From: GCA-2683825 sp965662355
Lineage (GTDB): Bacteria; Planctomycetota; UBA1135; GCA-002686595
Direction of reading: 5' to 3'
DNA: 64,000 nucleotides
Assembly: GCA_965662355.1 (NCBI GenBank)
Contig: CBFIHP010000008.1
Location: forward strand, 186,001 to 250,000
Shown: positions 8,965 to 16,964 of the stretch, piece by piece
How the letters are laid out: every line of letters begins with the position of its first letter
Position numbering within the stretch: position 1 is the stretch's first letter
The notes under the pieces: generated by a model
What the model saw: the letters and a program-made list of their open reading frames with translations, nothing else
Database searches by the model: none
Told to the model about the DNA's origin: nothing
Program-made: the position numbers and the translations under genes

Positions 8965-9183
8965 GGGGTCATGATGCCACGGACGGCGAAAGACACCCCC
9001 AAAGCCAGCAGGAAATGCGCTCCCGGGCGGGAGGCCCGCGCAAGGGAGGTTCCTGGGGGGAAAACCCCGCTCTAGGTCCCGAGACGTCCGATTGTCCCGG
9101 GGTGCGGGGCGGGAGTATGGAACGCTTCCCAACTCCCTCAACCTGGACCATGGGGAGAAAACGCTCACCATGTAGCAGGTTCG

Positions 9184-10140
9184 ATGAGCACCCCCTCCCC
9201 TCCCCCGCCCGAGCTTCCCGTCGCCTTCCGAGACGACGTGGAGGACTTTCTCGAAGCCCTGCGCGTCGAAGCGGGACTCGCCAGGAATACGCTCCAGGCA
9301 TACCGCCGCGATCTGCGGCGCTTCGGGCACTGGGCCCACGAACGGGGAATGCAGGGTTTCGCCCAACTCGATACGGCGGACGTCGTCGCCTACCTCAACC
9401 ACGGGCGCCAGGAGGGCCTGGCAGAATCCTCCCTCGCCCGGGGGCTCTCGGCCCTGCGTATGTGCGTTCGACACCTGGTCGCGGAGGGCCGTCTGAGGCG
9501 GGACCCCCTGGCCCGGATCCCGGCTCCGAAGCTGCGCCGCGCCCTGCCCGCGACCTTGACGGTGGAGGACGTCGAGAGTCTGTTGTGCCCCCCCGCTCAC
9601 GAGACCAGCAAGACAGGCAAGGCCGACGAGACCTGGCGCAGGCAGAGGGACACCGCTCTCCTGGAGGTACTCTACGCCTGCGGCGCGAGGATCGCGGAAG
9701 CGGTCGGATTGCGCACCGACGGCATCGAGCCCTCCCTGCGCGTGCTGAAGCTCACAGGCAAGGGCAGAAAGACCCGCCTGGTCCCGCTCGGAGCGCGAGC
9801 CCGGGAGGCCTTGACGGCCTGGATCGAGGGGGGAAGACGCACACGCAAGGGGCACGAGCGACGCGCGGAAGTGTTCCTGTCGAAGAGCGGGCGACCCCTC
9901 GATCGCACGAGCGGATGGCGCATCGTGAAGCAAGCGGTGCAACGGGCGGGTTTGGATCCGACGATCTCGCCGCACACGTTGCGGCATTCGTTCGCTTCGC
10001 ACCTGGTGGAAGGCGGAGCGGACTTGCGCAGCGTGCAGGAGATGCTGGGGCACGCTTCGATTCGGACGACGGAGATCTACACGCACCTGGACGGTGAGTT
10101 CGTGCGTAGCTTGCATCGGATGTACCACCCGCGGGGGTAG
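9184..10140 (+). CDS. tyrosine recombinase of the XerC/XerD type
   Basis: 318 residues. An N-terminal SAM-like core-binding domain (FLEALRVEAGLARNTLQAY) is followed by the catalytic domain. The active-site set is present: Arg in ACGARIAEAVGL, Lys in LTGKGRKTRLVPLG, His-x-x-Arg in SPHTLRHSFASHL, the second His in EMLGHASI, and the Tyr nucleophile in RTTEIYTHLD. Size and motifs fit chromosome-dimer-resolving Xer proteins rather than phage integrases. It diverges from pyrD, with 219 bases between the starts. Whether it is XerC or XerD cannot be decided here; no dif-like site was recognised nearby. Confidence 0.93.
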   Translation: MSTPSPPPPELPVAFRDDVEDFLEALRVEAGLARNTLQAYRRDLRRFGHWAHERGMQGFAQLDTADVVAYLNHGRQEGLAESSLARGLSALRMCVRHLVAEGRLRRDPLARIPAPKLRRALPATLTVEDVESLLCPPAHETSKTGKADETWRRQRDTALLEVLYACGARIAEAVGLRTDGIEPSLRVLKLTGKGRKTRLVPLGARAREALTAWIEGGRRTRKGHERRAEVFLSKSGRPLDRTSGWRIVKQAVQRAGLDPTISPHTLRHSFASHLVEGGADLRSVQEMLGHASIRTTEIYTHLDGEFVRSLHRMYHPRG

Positions 10141-10162
10141 TGACCCGACGCCCCGATCCCCC

Positions 10163-12007
10163 TTACTCCAGGTGCTCGCGAATCCGTTTCGCCAGCTCCC
10201 CCGAGACTCCGGGCACACTCGCCAGCTCCTCCACGCTCGCCCCCTTTACCCCCAGCACGCTCCCGAAGCGCTTCAACAAGGCCTTCCTCCGCGCCGGCCC
10301 CACACCCGCAATCGAATCCAGCTGCGAGCGGATCTTTCCCCGCTCCTTGCGGTGGTAGGTGATCGCGAAACGATGTGCCTCATCCCTGACACGCTCCAGG
10401 AGGTGGCGCGCCGCCGAATGCCGCGGCAGCTCCAATGCCTGTGTTTCGGGTGTCAAGAACAGGCGCTCCTCCGTACGCGCCTTTCTCGTTCCCTTCACCG
10501 TGCGCTCCGCCCGCGCCTTCGCCAGCGAGACGATCTTCACGTCCCAGGCCCCCGCCTCCTCGCGCGCCTTCCAGGCCGAGGCCAGTTGCTGGGCGCCGCC
10601 GTCGATGACGATCAGATCCGGTAGGTCTCCGTCCTTCATGCCTCGGCGCAGGCTGCGGCCCACGACTTCCTGCATCGAGGCAAAGTCGTCCTGTCCATCC
10701 ACACCACGCACGCGAAACCGGCGATACCCCGCGCGGTCCGAGATCCCCGAACGAAAGCGCACGCGACTCGCCACCACGTGGCTGCCCTGCATGTTCGACA
10801 CGTCGAAACAATCGATCACCGGAGGAGCGTCTCGCAGGGGCAGGTCCACCAGCTGCGCCAGCTTCTCCAGCGCCTCGCGGTCCGCTCCCTCGCTCGCCAG
10901 GCGTCGCGCCAGCTCCGTGCGCGCGTTCTCGCTGGCCAGATCCAGCATGCGCTTGCGCTCTCCCTTGAGCGGCAACAGGAGGTCCAGATTTTCCCCCAGT
11001 GCCGCCTCCAGGAGCGGCTGGTCCGTGGGCCGGCAGGGCACGACGATCTCCCGCGGGACCTCGCGGCGACCTCCCCCATACAGGGCCGTGATCACGTTGT
11101 GCAGCAGCTCCTCATCCGGGAGCTCGGAGCGAAAATGGTGCGCGCGACTCTCGGCCAGGCGGCCGCCGCGAAACGCCAGGCGGTGACACAGGGTGTCCTC
11201 CCCGCTGCGCGCCCAGCCCAGGATGTCGCGATCGACCTTCGTTGCCGGCCGCACCCCCTGGCCCTCGACCGTGCGCCGCAGCGCCCAGAGCCGATCGCGA
11301 AAGCTCGCGGCGAGCTCGAACTCCATGCGCTCCGAGGCCGCTTGCATGCGCGTGTCCAGATCCTCCTCGAGTTCCTGGATGTCACCGGCGAGCACGCGCA
11401 TGGCCCGCTCGACCAACCCCGCGTATTCCTCATCGCCGATCTTGTCGACACACGGCGCGGAACACAGCCCGATCTGGTGTTTCAAACACGGACGCGAGCG
11501 GTGGTTCAGCACCTGATCCGTGCAATCGCGCAGGGGAACCACCCGATGCAGATCCGACAACGTGCCACGGACGGCCTTCGTCGATGCGTACGGCCCGAAG
11601 AAGCGCGCGCGCCCCTTGACCTTGCCTTGCTTGGGCTGGTGGGCGCGCACGAACTTCAGACGCGGAAAGCGCTCGTCCAGATCCACGCGGATCATCAGGA
11701 ACGACTTGTCGTCCTTCAGCCGCACGTTGTGGGGCGGCTTGTGCTGCTTGATCAACGTATCCTCGAGCAGCAGCGCCTCCACCTCCGTGCGCGTGACGAT
11801 TGTCTCGACATCGGTGGCATCGCGATCGAGAAAGCGCACGTTCACCCGCCCGTCTCCGCCCGAGCGATAGGTCGAGAGCCGGTTCTTCAGGTTGCGCGCC
11901 TTGCCGACATAGAGGACCTGCCCCTTCCCGTTGCGGAAGAGGTACACCCCGGGCCGCTCGCTGACGACCGAGAGATCCGGACTCGAACCCCAGGCGTAGT
12001 GACTCAT
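10163..12007 (-). CDS. uvrC: excinuclease ABC subunit C
   Basis: 614 residues. UvrC makes the two incisions in nucleotide excision repair. The N-terminal GIY-YIG nuclease domain reads PGVYLFRNGKGQVLYVGKA. A Cys-rich segment (CLKHQIGLCSAPC) and a UVR-type helical pair follow in the middle. The RNase H-like C-terminal nuclease includes PPVIDCFDVSNMQGSHVVAS and DLIVIDGGAQQLASA. The end carries helix-hairpin-helix motifs (LDSIAGVGPARRKALLKRFG and SVPGVSGELAKRI). The gene starts 19 bases after the uvrB stop on the same strand, so uvrB and uvrC form an operon. It converges with the Xer gene, with 22 bases between the stops. Confidence 0.97.
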   Translation of the reverse strand: MSHYAWGSSPDLSVVSERPGVYLFRNGKGQVLYVGKARNLKNRLSTYRSGGDGRVNVRFLDRDATDVETIVTRTEVEALLLEDTLIKQHKPPHNVRLKDDKSFLMIRVDLDERFPRLKFVRAHQPKQGKVKGRARFFGPYASTKAVRGTLSDLHRVVPLRDCTDQVLNHRSRPCLKHQIGLCSAPCVDKIGDEEYAGLVERAMRVLAGDIQELEEDLDTRMQAASERMEFELAASFRDRLWALRRTVEGQGVRPATKVDRDILGWARSGEDTLCHRLAFRGGRLAESRAHHFRSELPDEELLHNVITALYGGGRREVPREIVVPCRPTDQPLLEAALGENLDLLLPLKGERKRMLDLASENARTELARRLASEGADREALEKLAQLVDLPLRDAPPVIDCFDVSNMQGSHVVASRVRFRSGISDRAGYRRFRVRGVDGQDDFASMQEVVGRSLRRGMKDGDLPDLIVIDGGAQQLASAWKAREEAGAWDVKIVSLAKARAERTVKGTRKARTEERLFLTPETQALELPRHSAARHLLERVRDEAHRFAITYHRKERGKIRSQLDSIAGVGPARRKALLKRFGSVLGVKGASVEELASVPGVSGELAKRIREHLE

Positions 12008-12026
12008 CGCATCTCACGCGGGCGCC

Positions 12027-14039
12027 TCAGCGCACGAGTTCGAAACCCTCCAGCTGCTTGATTCGGTCGCGCATCGTCGCCGCTTCCTCGAAGCGCAACT
12101 CCTTGGCCGCGAGTTGCATCTCGTCGTGCATGCGCAGGATCTCGCCGCGCAGCCTCTTGGCCGACCACGAGCGTGCCTTCTCGAGCTCGGGATCCTCCTT
12201 TTCCTTCGGTAGTTCGGGACCGCTGTAGTCCATGTCGTACAAGGCCTCGATCGAATCGCGCACAGGCTTGATGATCGTCTTCGGTTCGATTCCGTGCTCG
12301 GCGTTGTATATCTTCTGCCTTGCGCGTCGGCGTACGACCTCCTCCATCGTCGAGCGGATCGAGTCCGTCTCCTTGTCCGCGTAGAAGATCACCCGTCCTG
12401 CCGCGTTCCGCGCCGCGCGCCCACAGGTCTGGATCAGCGATGTCGTCGAGCGCAGAAAGCCCTCCTTGTCCGCATCCAGGACAGCCACCAGGGCAACCTC
12501 GGGCAGATCCAGCCCCTCGCGCAACAAGTTGATGCCGATCAGGACGTCGAATTCCCCGAGGCGCAGGTCGCGCAGGATCTGGGCCCGTTCGATGGTGTCG
12601 ATCTCCGAGTGCAGATAACGCACGCGCACGGCCAGTTCGGCCAGGTAGTTCGTCAGCTCCTCGGCGGAGCGCTTCGTCAGGGTCGTCACCAGGGTGCGCC
12701 AACCGGCCTTCGTCGTGGTCTTGATCTCGTGCAGCAGATCGTCGACCTGCGTGCGCGCCGGGCGCATCTCGATGGCGGGATCCAGCAACCCGGTCGGTCG
12801 CACGATCTGCTCCGCCAGACGATCGCCCGACTGTTCCAGCTCGTACTTCGAAGGCGTCGCCGACACATACACGACCTGCTTGACGAGCTTGTCCCACTCC
12901 TCGAAGCGCAGCGGTCGGTTGTCCAGCGCGCTCGGCAAACGGAAGCCGTGCTCGACAAGCGTCTCCTTGCGGGAGCGGTCCCCCTTGAACATGCCCCCTA
13001 CCTGGGGCACGGCGACGTGGCTCTCGTCCGCGAAGACGATGAAGTCCTCGGGGAAGTAGTTGATCAGCGTGAAAGGCGCTTCGCCCGCCTTACGTCCGTC
13101 CATCCAGCGCGAGTAGTTCTCGATCCCGTTGCAGATCCCCGTCGCCCGCAAGAGCTCCAGGTCATATCGGGTTCGCTGCTCCAGGCGTTGGGCCTCCAGC
13201 AGCTTGCTGTTTCTCCGCAATTGCAACAGCCGTTCCTCGAGCTCTTCCTCGATCCCCACCACGGCGCGTTCCATGCGCTCTTTCGGCGTCACGTAGTGAC
13301 CCGAAGGGTAGATCGTCACCGACTCGCGTTCCGCCAGGATCTCGCCCCGCAGGGGGTCCACCTCGAGGATCGACTCCAGATCATCGCCGAACAGCTCGAA
13401 GCGAATGACCCGATCCTCCTCGTACGACGGAAAGACCTCGATCACGTCGCCGCGGGCGCGAAAGGTTCCACGCCGAAAGTCCAGGTTGTTGCGCGAGTAC
13501 TGCATCTGCGTCAGACGCCGCAAGAGATCGTCCCGATCCAGCGTGTCGTCGCGCTCGAGCTTCAGGGACATCTCCGAATACGCCTCCGGAGAGCCCAGAC
13601 CGTAGATGCAAGAGACCGAGGCCACGATCAAGACGTCCCGGCGTTCGAGCAAGGAGCGGGTCGCACTGTTGCGCATGCGCTCGATATTCTCGTTGCGACT
13701 GGCGTCCTTCTCGATGAAGGTGTCGCTCGAGGGGACGTAGGCCTCGGGCTGGTAGTAGTCGTAGTAGCTGACGAAGTACTCGACCGCATTCCGGGGGAAG
13801 AGCTCCTTGAACTCCGCGTACAGTTGGGCCGCCAGGGTCTTGTTCGGGGAAAGCACCAGGGTTGGACGGTTCAGCTTCTCGATGACGGCCGCCATCGTGA
13901 AGGTCTTACCGGAGCCGGTGATTCCGAGCAGGGTCGAGTGGGCCTCGCCCCCGGAAATCCATTCCGACAGGCGCTCGATCGCCTGGGGCTGGTCGCCCGT
14001 GGGGGCGAAAGGAGAGGCCAATTCGAAGCGTTCGGGCAT
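12027..14039 (-). CDS. uvrB: excinuclease ABC subunit B
   Basis: 670 residues, standard UvrB length. The damage-verifying helicase-like subunit of UvrABC. Walker A is LGITGSGKTFTMAAV. The beta-hairpin region that clamps DNA is YYDYYQPEAYVPSSDTFIEK, with the conserved tyrosines intact. Further motifs are VVASVSCIYGLGSPE-like (IVASVSCIYGLGSPE), FADESHVAVPQVGGMFKGDR (DESH box), YVSATPSKYE and the C-terminal helicase motifs INLLREGLDLPEVALVAVLD and QTCGRAARN. A C-terminal UVR motif (LRFEEAATMRDRIKQLE) binds UvrC. It is the first gene of the uvrB-uvrC operon and diverges from the zinc-ribbon gene at 14156. Confidence 0.98.
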   Translation of the reverse strand: MPERFELASPFAPTGDQPQAIERLSEWISGGEAHSTLLGITGSGKTFTMAAVIEKLNRPTLVLSPNKTLAAQLYAEFKELFPRNAVEYFVSYYDYYQPEAYVPSSDTFIEKDASRNENIERMRNSATRSLLERRDVLIVASVSCIYGLGSPEAYSEMSLKLERDDTLDRDDLLRRLTQMQYSRNNLDFRRGTFRARGDVIEVFPSYEEDRVIRFELFGDDLESILEVDPLRGEILAERESVTIYPSGHYVTPKERMERAVVGIEEELEERLLQLRRNSKLLEAQRLEQRTRYDLELLRATGICNGIENYSRWMDGRKAGEAPFTLINYFPEDFIVFADESHVAVPQVGGMFKGDRSRKETLVEHGFRLPSALDNRPLRFEEWDKLVKQVVYVSATPSKYELEQSGDRLAEQIVRPTGLLDPAIEMRPARTQVDDLLHEIKTTTKAGWRTLVTTLTKRSAEELTNYLAELAVRVRYLHSEIDTIERAQILRDLRLGEFDVLIGINLLREGLDLPEVALVAVLDADKEGFLRSTTSLIQTCGRAARNAAGRVIFYADKETDSIRSTMEEVVRRRARQKIYNAEHGIEPKTIIKPVRDSIEALYDMDYSGPELPKEKEDPELEKARSWSAKRLRGEILRMHDEMQLAAKELRFEEAATMRDRIKQLEGFELVR

Positions 14040-14123
14040 GGGAAGTGTCAGAAAGAGTGGCGCATTAAAGGTGGAGGCGCTCGCGCCGCTTGCGCCCCCA
14101 GGCGAGCCGCCTTAATCTTGCCA

Positions 14124-14152
14124 TTGGGCGGTCTTTTTCCGCCCACTACAAT
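14124..14152 (+). promoter_or_regulatory. candidate promoter immediately upstream of the zinc-ribbon gene
   Basis: TTGGGC (14124-14129), a 17-base spacer and TACAAT (14147-14152) resemble -35 and -10 boxes. The -10 box ends only three bases before the ATG at 14156, so transcription from it would start at or just inside the start codon. That would give a leaderless message, consistent with no visible ribosome-binding site. Confidence 0.35.
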
Positions 14153-14155
14153 TCC

Positions 14156-15484
14156 ATGCTGATCGAGTGCCCCAGTTGCCATTCTCGGGCCCAGCTCCCC
14201 GATAGCAAAGAGGGCGCCAAAGTCCGTTGCGGGGAGTGTGGGCGTGTTTACGTCGCCCGTGACCGAATGTCCGGCGCCCGCGGGCGCGGTCGTTCCTCGC
14301 AGGGCCCCAACCTGGGGCTCTGGGGCGGGCTGGGGGCCGGATTGGTGCTCCTGATGGTCGCCTGGTTCGTGACCCGGAACGGGGACGACGCTTCCTCCGA
14401 AGTGGCGGCGGCCCCGAAAACCGCCTCCGAGGACGGCTCCAGCGCGAAAAAGGACTCCGAGAGCCCCATTGTGGACCCCATGGGCTGGGAGGGCAAGCTG
14501 ATGCGTGCGGCGGTCGCGATCCACACCGCGGCCCGTGGAGCGAACACCGGGACCCTGAAAGGCCTCCTGGATGGTCGCGGATTCTGGCACCGGGAGGAAC
14601 TCGCCCGGGCGGCCGAGGCCGGCACCCAGCCGCGCTCCGAGGAGGCCTTCGCGATCCTGCCGACGACCGAGATCGATGACGTTCTGATGCGGGTCGTCGC
14701 CTCCTTGAAGGAGGGTCGAGCGGGCGAGTTGATCTATGAGTGGGAGCCCTACGACGGCCAAGTCCTCGACATGCAACGGGATAAGGCCCACGTGCGCCTG
14801 ACCCTCGCTCCGGCTGCGGGCGGAGCGGAAAAGCGCTTCATCGACTGGCGCATGACCAAGGATACGCGGGGCAACTGGCGTGCCTATTCCTGGGAACCCT
14901 TCGGGGACGATCCCCTCGCCGAGGCGAAGGCAGCCGAGGCCGCGCGCGCTTCCGAGGAGGAGGAAACGAAACCGCCGCCCGTCAAGACGATAACGTTCGC
15001 CGACGGCAAGGAGATCTACGAGCGGGACCCCGAGCCCCTCGAGCATCTCGACAGTACACCGCCCGATCTGCAAGAACAGATCGAGAGCCTCTACGCCACG
15101 TTGATCAACCTCGACCTCACACGCGAATCCGCAGCCGCCAAGCGCGAGCTCGTGAAGCTCGGCAAGCCCGTCATCCCGATCCTTCTGAGCGGGCTGTACG
15201 AGACCAAGCTGACGGACGACGAGAGCCGCATCCGTGCCAACCTCATGGTGGTGACCCTGCGAAACATCACCGGCCGGGATTTCGGGTACGACCCCCAGGC
15301 GCGGCTCGGCAAGCAAGATGGTGTCAACAAAGAGCGCTCCGACAGCGCCATCAAGCAATGGTTTGCCTGGTGGTATCAGAACAAGCAGGTCTTCGACGAA
15401 AAACAGCGCGAGGACATGCTGAAAGACCACATCCAACTCACTGACAAGGACAAGGCCTGGCTGCGGCGACACGCAGACGACTGA
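14156..15484 (+). CDS. zinc-ribbon, single-pass membrane protein of unknown function
   Basis: 442 residues. The N-terminus is a two-knuckle zinc ribbon, CPSCHSRAQLPDS then VRCGECGRVY (MJ0042/GAJ-type). A basic linker (RGRGRSSQG) and one transmembrane helix (LWGGLGAGLVLLMVAWFVT, about residues 60-78) follow. The remaining ~360 residues would be periplasmic. They include an acidic linker and a C-terminal helical stretch with ELVKLGKPVIPILLSGLYE, a pattern like a single HEAT-type repeat. The architecture matches the next gene, suggesting a related pair. The start is fixed by the zinc ribbon at residue 5. I assign no function. Confidence 0.8.
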   Translation: MLIECPSCHSRAQLPDSKEGAKVRCGECGRVYVARDRMSGARGRGRSSQGPNLGLWGGLGAGLVLLMVAWFVTRNGDDASSEVAAAPKTASEDGSSAKKDSESPIVDPMGWEGKLMRAAVAIHTAARGANTGTLKGLLDGRGFWHREELARAAEAGTQPRSEEAFAILPTTEIDDVLMRVVASLKEGRAGELIYEWEPYDGQVLDMQRDKAHVRLTLAPAAGGAEKRFIDWRMTKDTRGNWRAYSWEPFGDDPLAEAKAAEAARASEEEETKPPPVKTITFADGKEIYERDPEPLEHLDSTPPDLQEQIESLYATLINLDLTRESAAAKRELVKLGKPVIPILLSGLYETKLTDDESRIRANLMVVTLRNITGRDFGYDPQARLGKQDGVNKERSDSAIKQWFAWWYQNKQVFDEKQREDMLKDHIQLTDKDKAWLRRHADD

Positions 15485-15539
15485 GCAACCAGACCGGCAA
15501 CCGCCCCTGCAAAGCGCATCGCGCTGACCCCCTAAGACA

Positions 15540-16808
15540 ATGGACTACCGTCTCGGCAAGTGCTCCCAGTGCGGAGAGAAATACAGGATCCCCGCGACCT
15601 TCGGGCACGACGTAGCGCGTTGCAAGCAATGCTCCGGCGTCGTGAACATCGGCCCCGTCCAGTCGGGCGATGCGCCCGCAGCAGAGCCCCCCGCGGCAAA
15701 GGAAACTCCACAGCCGGCTCCGGCTGTGAAGCCCATGCCCGCAAGGAAGGTCTCCGCGAAACCGGCTCCCGTGAAACCAGCGCCGCCCAAGAAGCCGAAG
15801 GAGGTTTCGGTCTCGGGCGCCGAGCAGAAGCGCAAGCAGCGTGGAACCCTCGCACGTCTCAAGGCCCAGCGCGCGGAAGCCGAGGCCAAGCCCGCACCCG
15901 CCAAAGCGCCGGCCGCGGCAGCCAAACCCGCTGCCATGACACCCGCCCCGGTGACAGCTGGCGCTGCCAAGCCCAAGGCCGGCGCACGTCGCTCCGGCGC
16001 TCGCAGCAGCACCCGCGAGAGGAAACCGCGCCAGAAGCAGGGCATGCCCATGGGCGCCCTGTTCGGCAGCATCGCCCTGGTCGTCATCGCGATCGCCATC
16101 TTCATGTTCAAGGATTCGCTCTTCGGTGACGGCGCCAGCAGCGACAAAATCAACGAAGTCGCTGCCAAGGAGCCCGCGGAGGCCACGGACACCTCCGTCG
16201 AGGAACCCGAGGCCAAGGAAGAGAAATCGGCAGCCGAGGCAGCACCGGCCGAAGAGCAAAAGCCCAAGCAAAAGAAGCCGACTGTCCCCAAGGATCCCGC
16301 TTCGGTCGACCTCATGGCCATCGAAGACTTCGATCCCGCCCGTGACACGACGGACGAGGAATGGACCGAGATGAAAGAGCTCATGGCCACGTGGATGGAC
16401 CTCGACGCGGGCGCCGCAGGCCCGCGCTCCGGACGCAAGCTGGGCAAGTACGGCCGCAAGGCCATGCCGGTCATCCTCAACCACTGGAAGAAGCTCGACT
16501 TCTCGAACGAGAGCAATCAGCGCCTCGGCGACATGATCCAACAGCAACTGAAGGACATCTGCAACGGCAACAACTTCGGCTGGCGCTACGAGGGCGACAA
16601 AGATCAGGTCTGGTTCAACAAAAAGGTCGTCGAGAACTGGGCAAAGTCCTGGATGCAAGTCGAGACGAACATCGTGGCGTGGATCAACATGGCGAAGCTG
16701 GATACGAAGGATCCGAAGCTGGCGCGCAAGTTGATGGCGAAGTATGGCGATGCGCCCGAAGACGAGTTCGGCGAGGCCGACGAAATGGATGATCTCGAGG
16801 TGGATTGA
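15540..16808 (+). CDS. zinc-ribbon, Ala/Pro/Lys-rich single-pass membrane protein
   Basis: 422 residues starting MDYRLGKCSQCGEKYRIPAT. The zinc ribbon is CSQCGEKYRI...ARCKQCSGVV. About 130 residues of low-complexity Ala-Pro-Lys sequence follow, then a transmembrane helix (GALFGSIALVVIAIAIFMF, near residue 180), a second Lys/Glu/Ala-rich linker and a C-terminal helical domain (LGKYGRKAMPVILNHWKKLD). That domain echoes the LGKPVIPIL segment of the preceding gene. It probably spans the inner membrane, with the zinc ribbon in the cytoplasm. It lies 55 bases after the preceding gene and is probably co-transcribed with it. There is no clear ribosome-binding site. Confidence 0.8.
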   Translation: MDYRLGKCSQCGEKYRIPATFGHDVARCKQCSGVVNIGPVQSGDAPAAEPPAAKETPQPAPAVKPMPARKVSAKPAPVKPAPPKKPKEVSVSGAEQKRKQRGTLARLKAQRAEAEAKPAPAKAPAAAAKPAAMTPAPVTAGAAKPKAGARRSGARSSTRERKPRQKQGMPMGALFGSIALVVIAIAIFMFKDSLFGDGASSDKINEVAAKEPAEATDTSVEEPEAKEEKSAAEAAPAEEQKPKQKKPTVPKDPASVDLMAIEDFDPARDTTDEEWTEMKELMATWMDLDAGAAGPRSGRKLGKYGRKAMPVILNHWKKLDFSNESNQRLGDMIQQQLKDICNGNNFGWRYEGDKDQVWFNKKVVENWAKSWMQVETNIVAWINMAKLDTKDPKLARKLMAKYGDAPEDEFGEADEMDDLEVD

Positions 16809-16888
16809 GCGGGAGACTCAGCGAGAGAGTGGGAGTGAAGGACACCCACATGATCACGATCCGCTCCGACTAGCCGCCTCCGACACAA

Positions 16889-16924
16889 AGCGACCACGGT
16901 CACGTCTTCGTGATCGTGGTCGCT
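16889..16924. terminator. strong hairpin between convergent genes, probable bidirectional terminator
   Basis: A 16-base arm (16889-16904) pairs with 16909-16924 through one G:T wobble around the loop tctt. It lies between the zinc-ribbon gene and the convergent gamma-glutamyltransferase gene. No strong T-run follows on either strand. Confidence 0.7.
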
Positions 16925-16964
16925 CTCGTATTAGCGTGCCCGTTATCGTCGATCGTGAAGAGCA

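Noticed and set aside
9184..10140. Phage integrase or integrated element marker
   Set aside because: Size and motifs fit housekeeping Xer; no phage or mobility genes, tRNA or attachment repeats are nearby.
8965..10218. Long N-terminal extension of the pyrD frame (to 744 residues)
   Set aside because: It is antisense to the Xer recombinase, has no domain, and PyrD family sequences begin at the ATG at 8964.
12294..14162. 622-codon open frame on the plus strand
   Set aside because: Entirely antisense to uvrB, which has every catalytic motif; the frame is a by-product of GC-rich codon use.
15438..16658. 406-codon minus-strand frame, hydrophobic and Gly-rich
   Set aside because: Antisense to the zinc-ribbon protein gene and derived from its Ala/Pro/Lys low-complexity codons.
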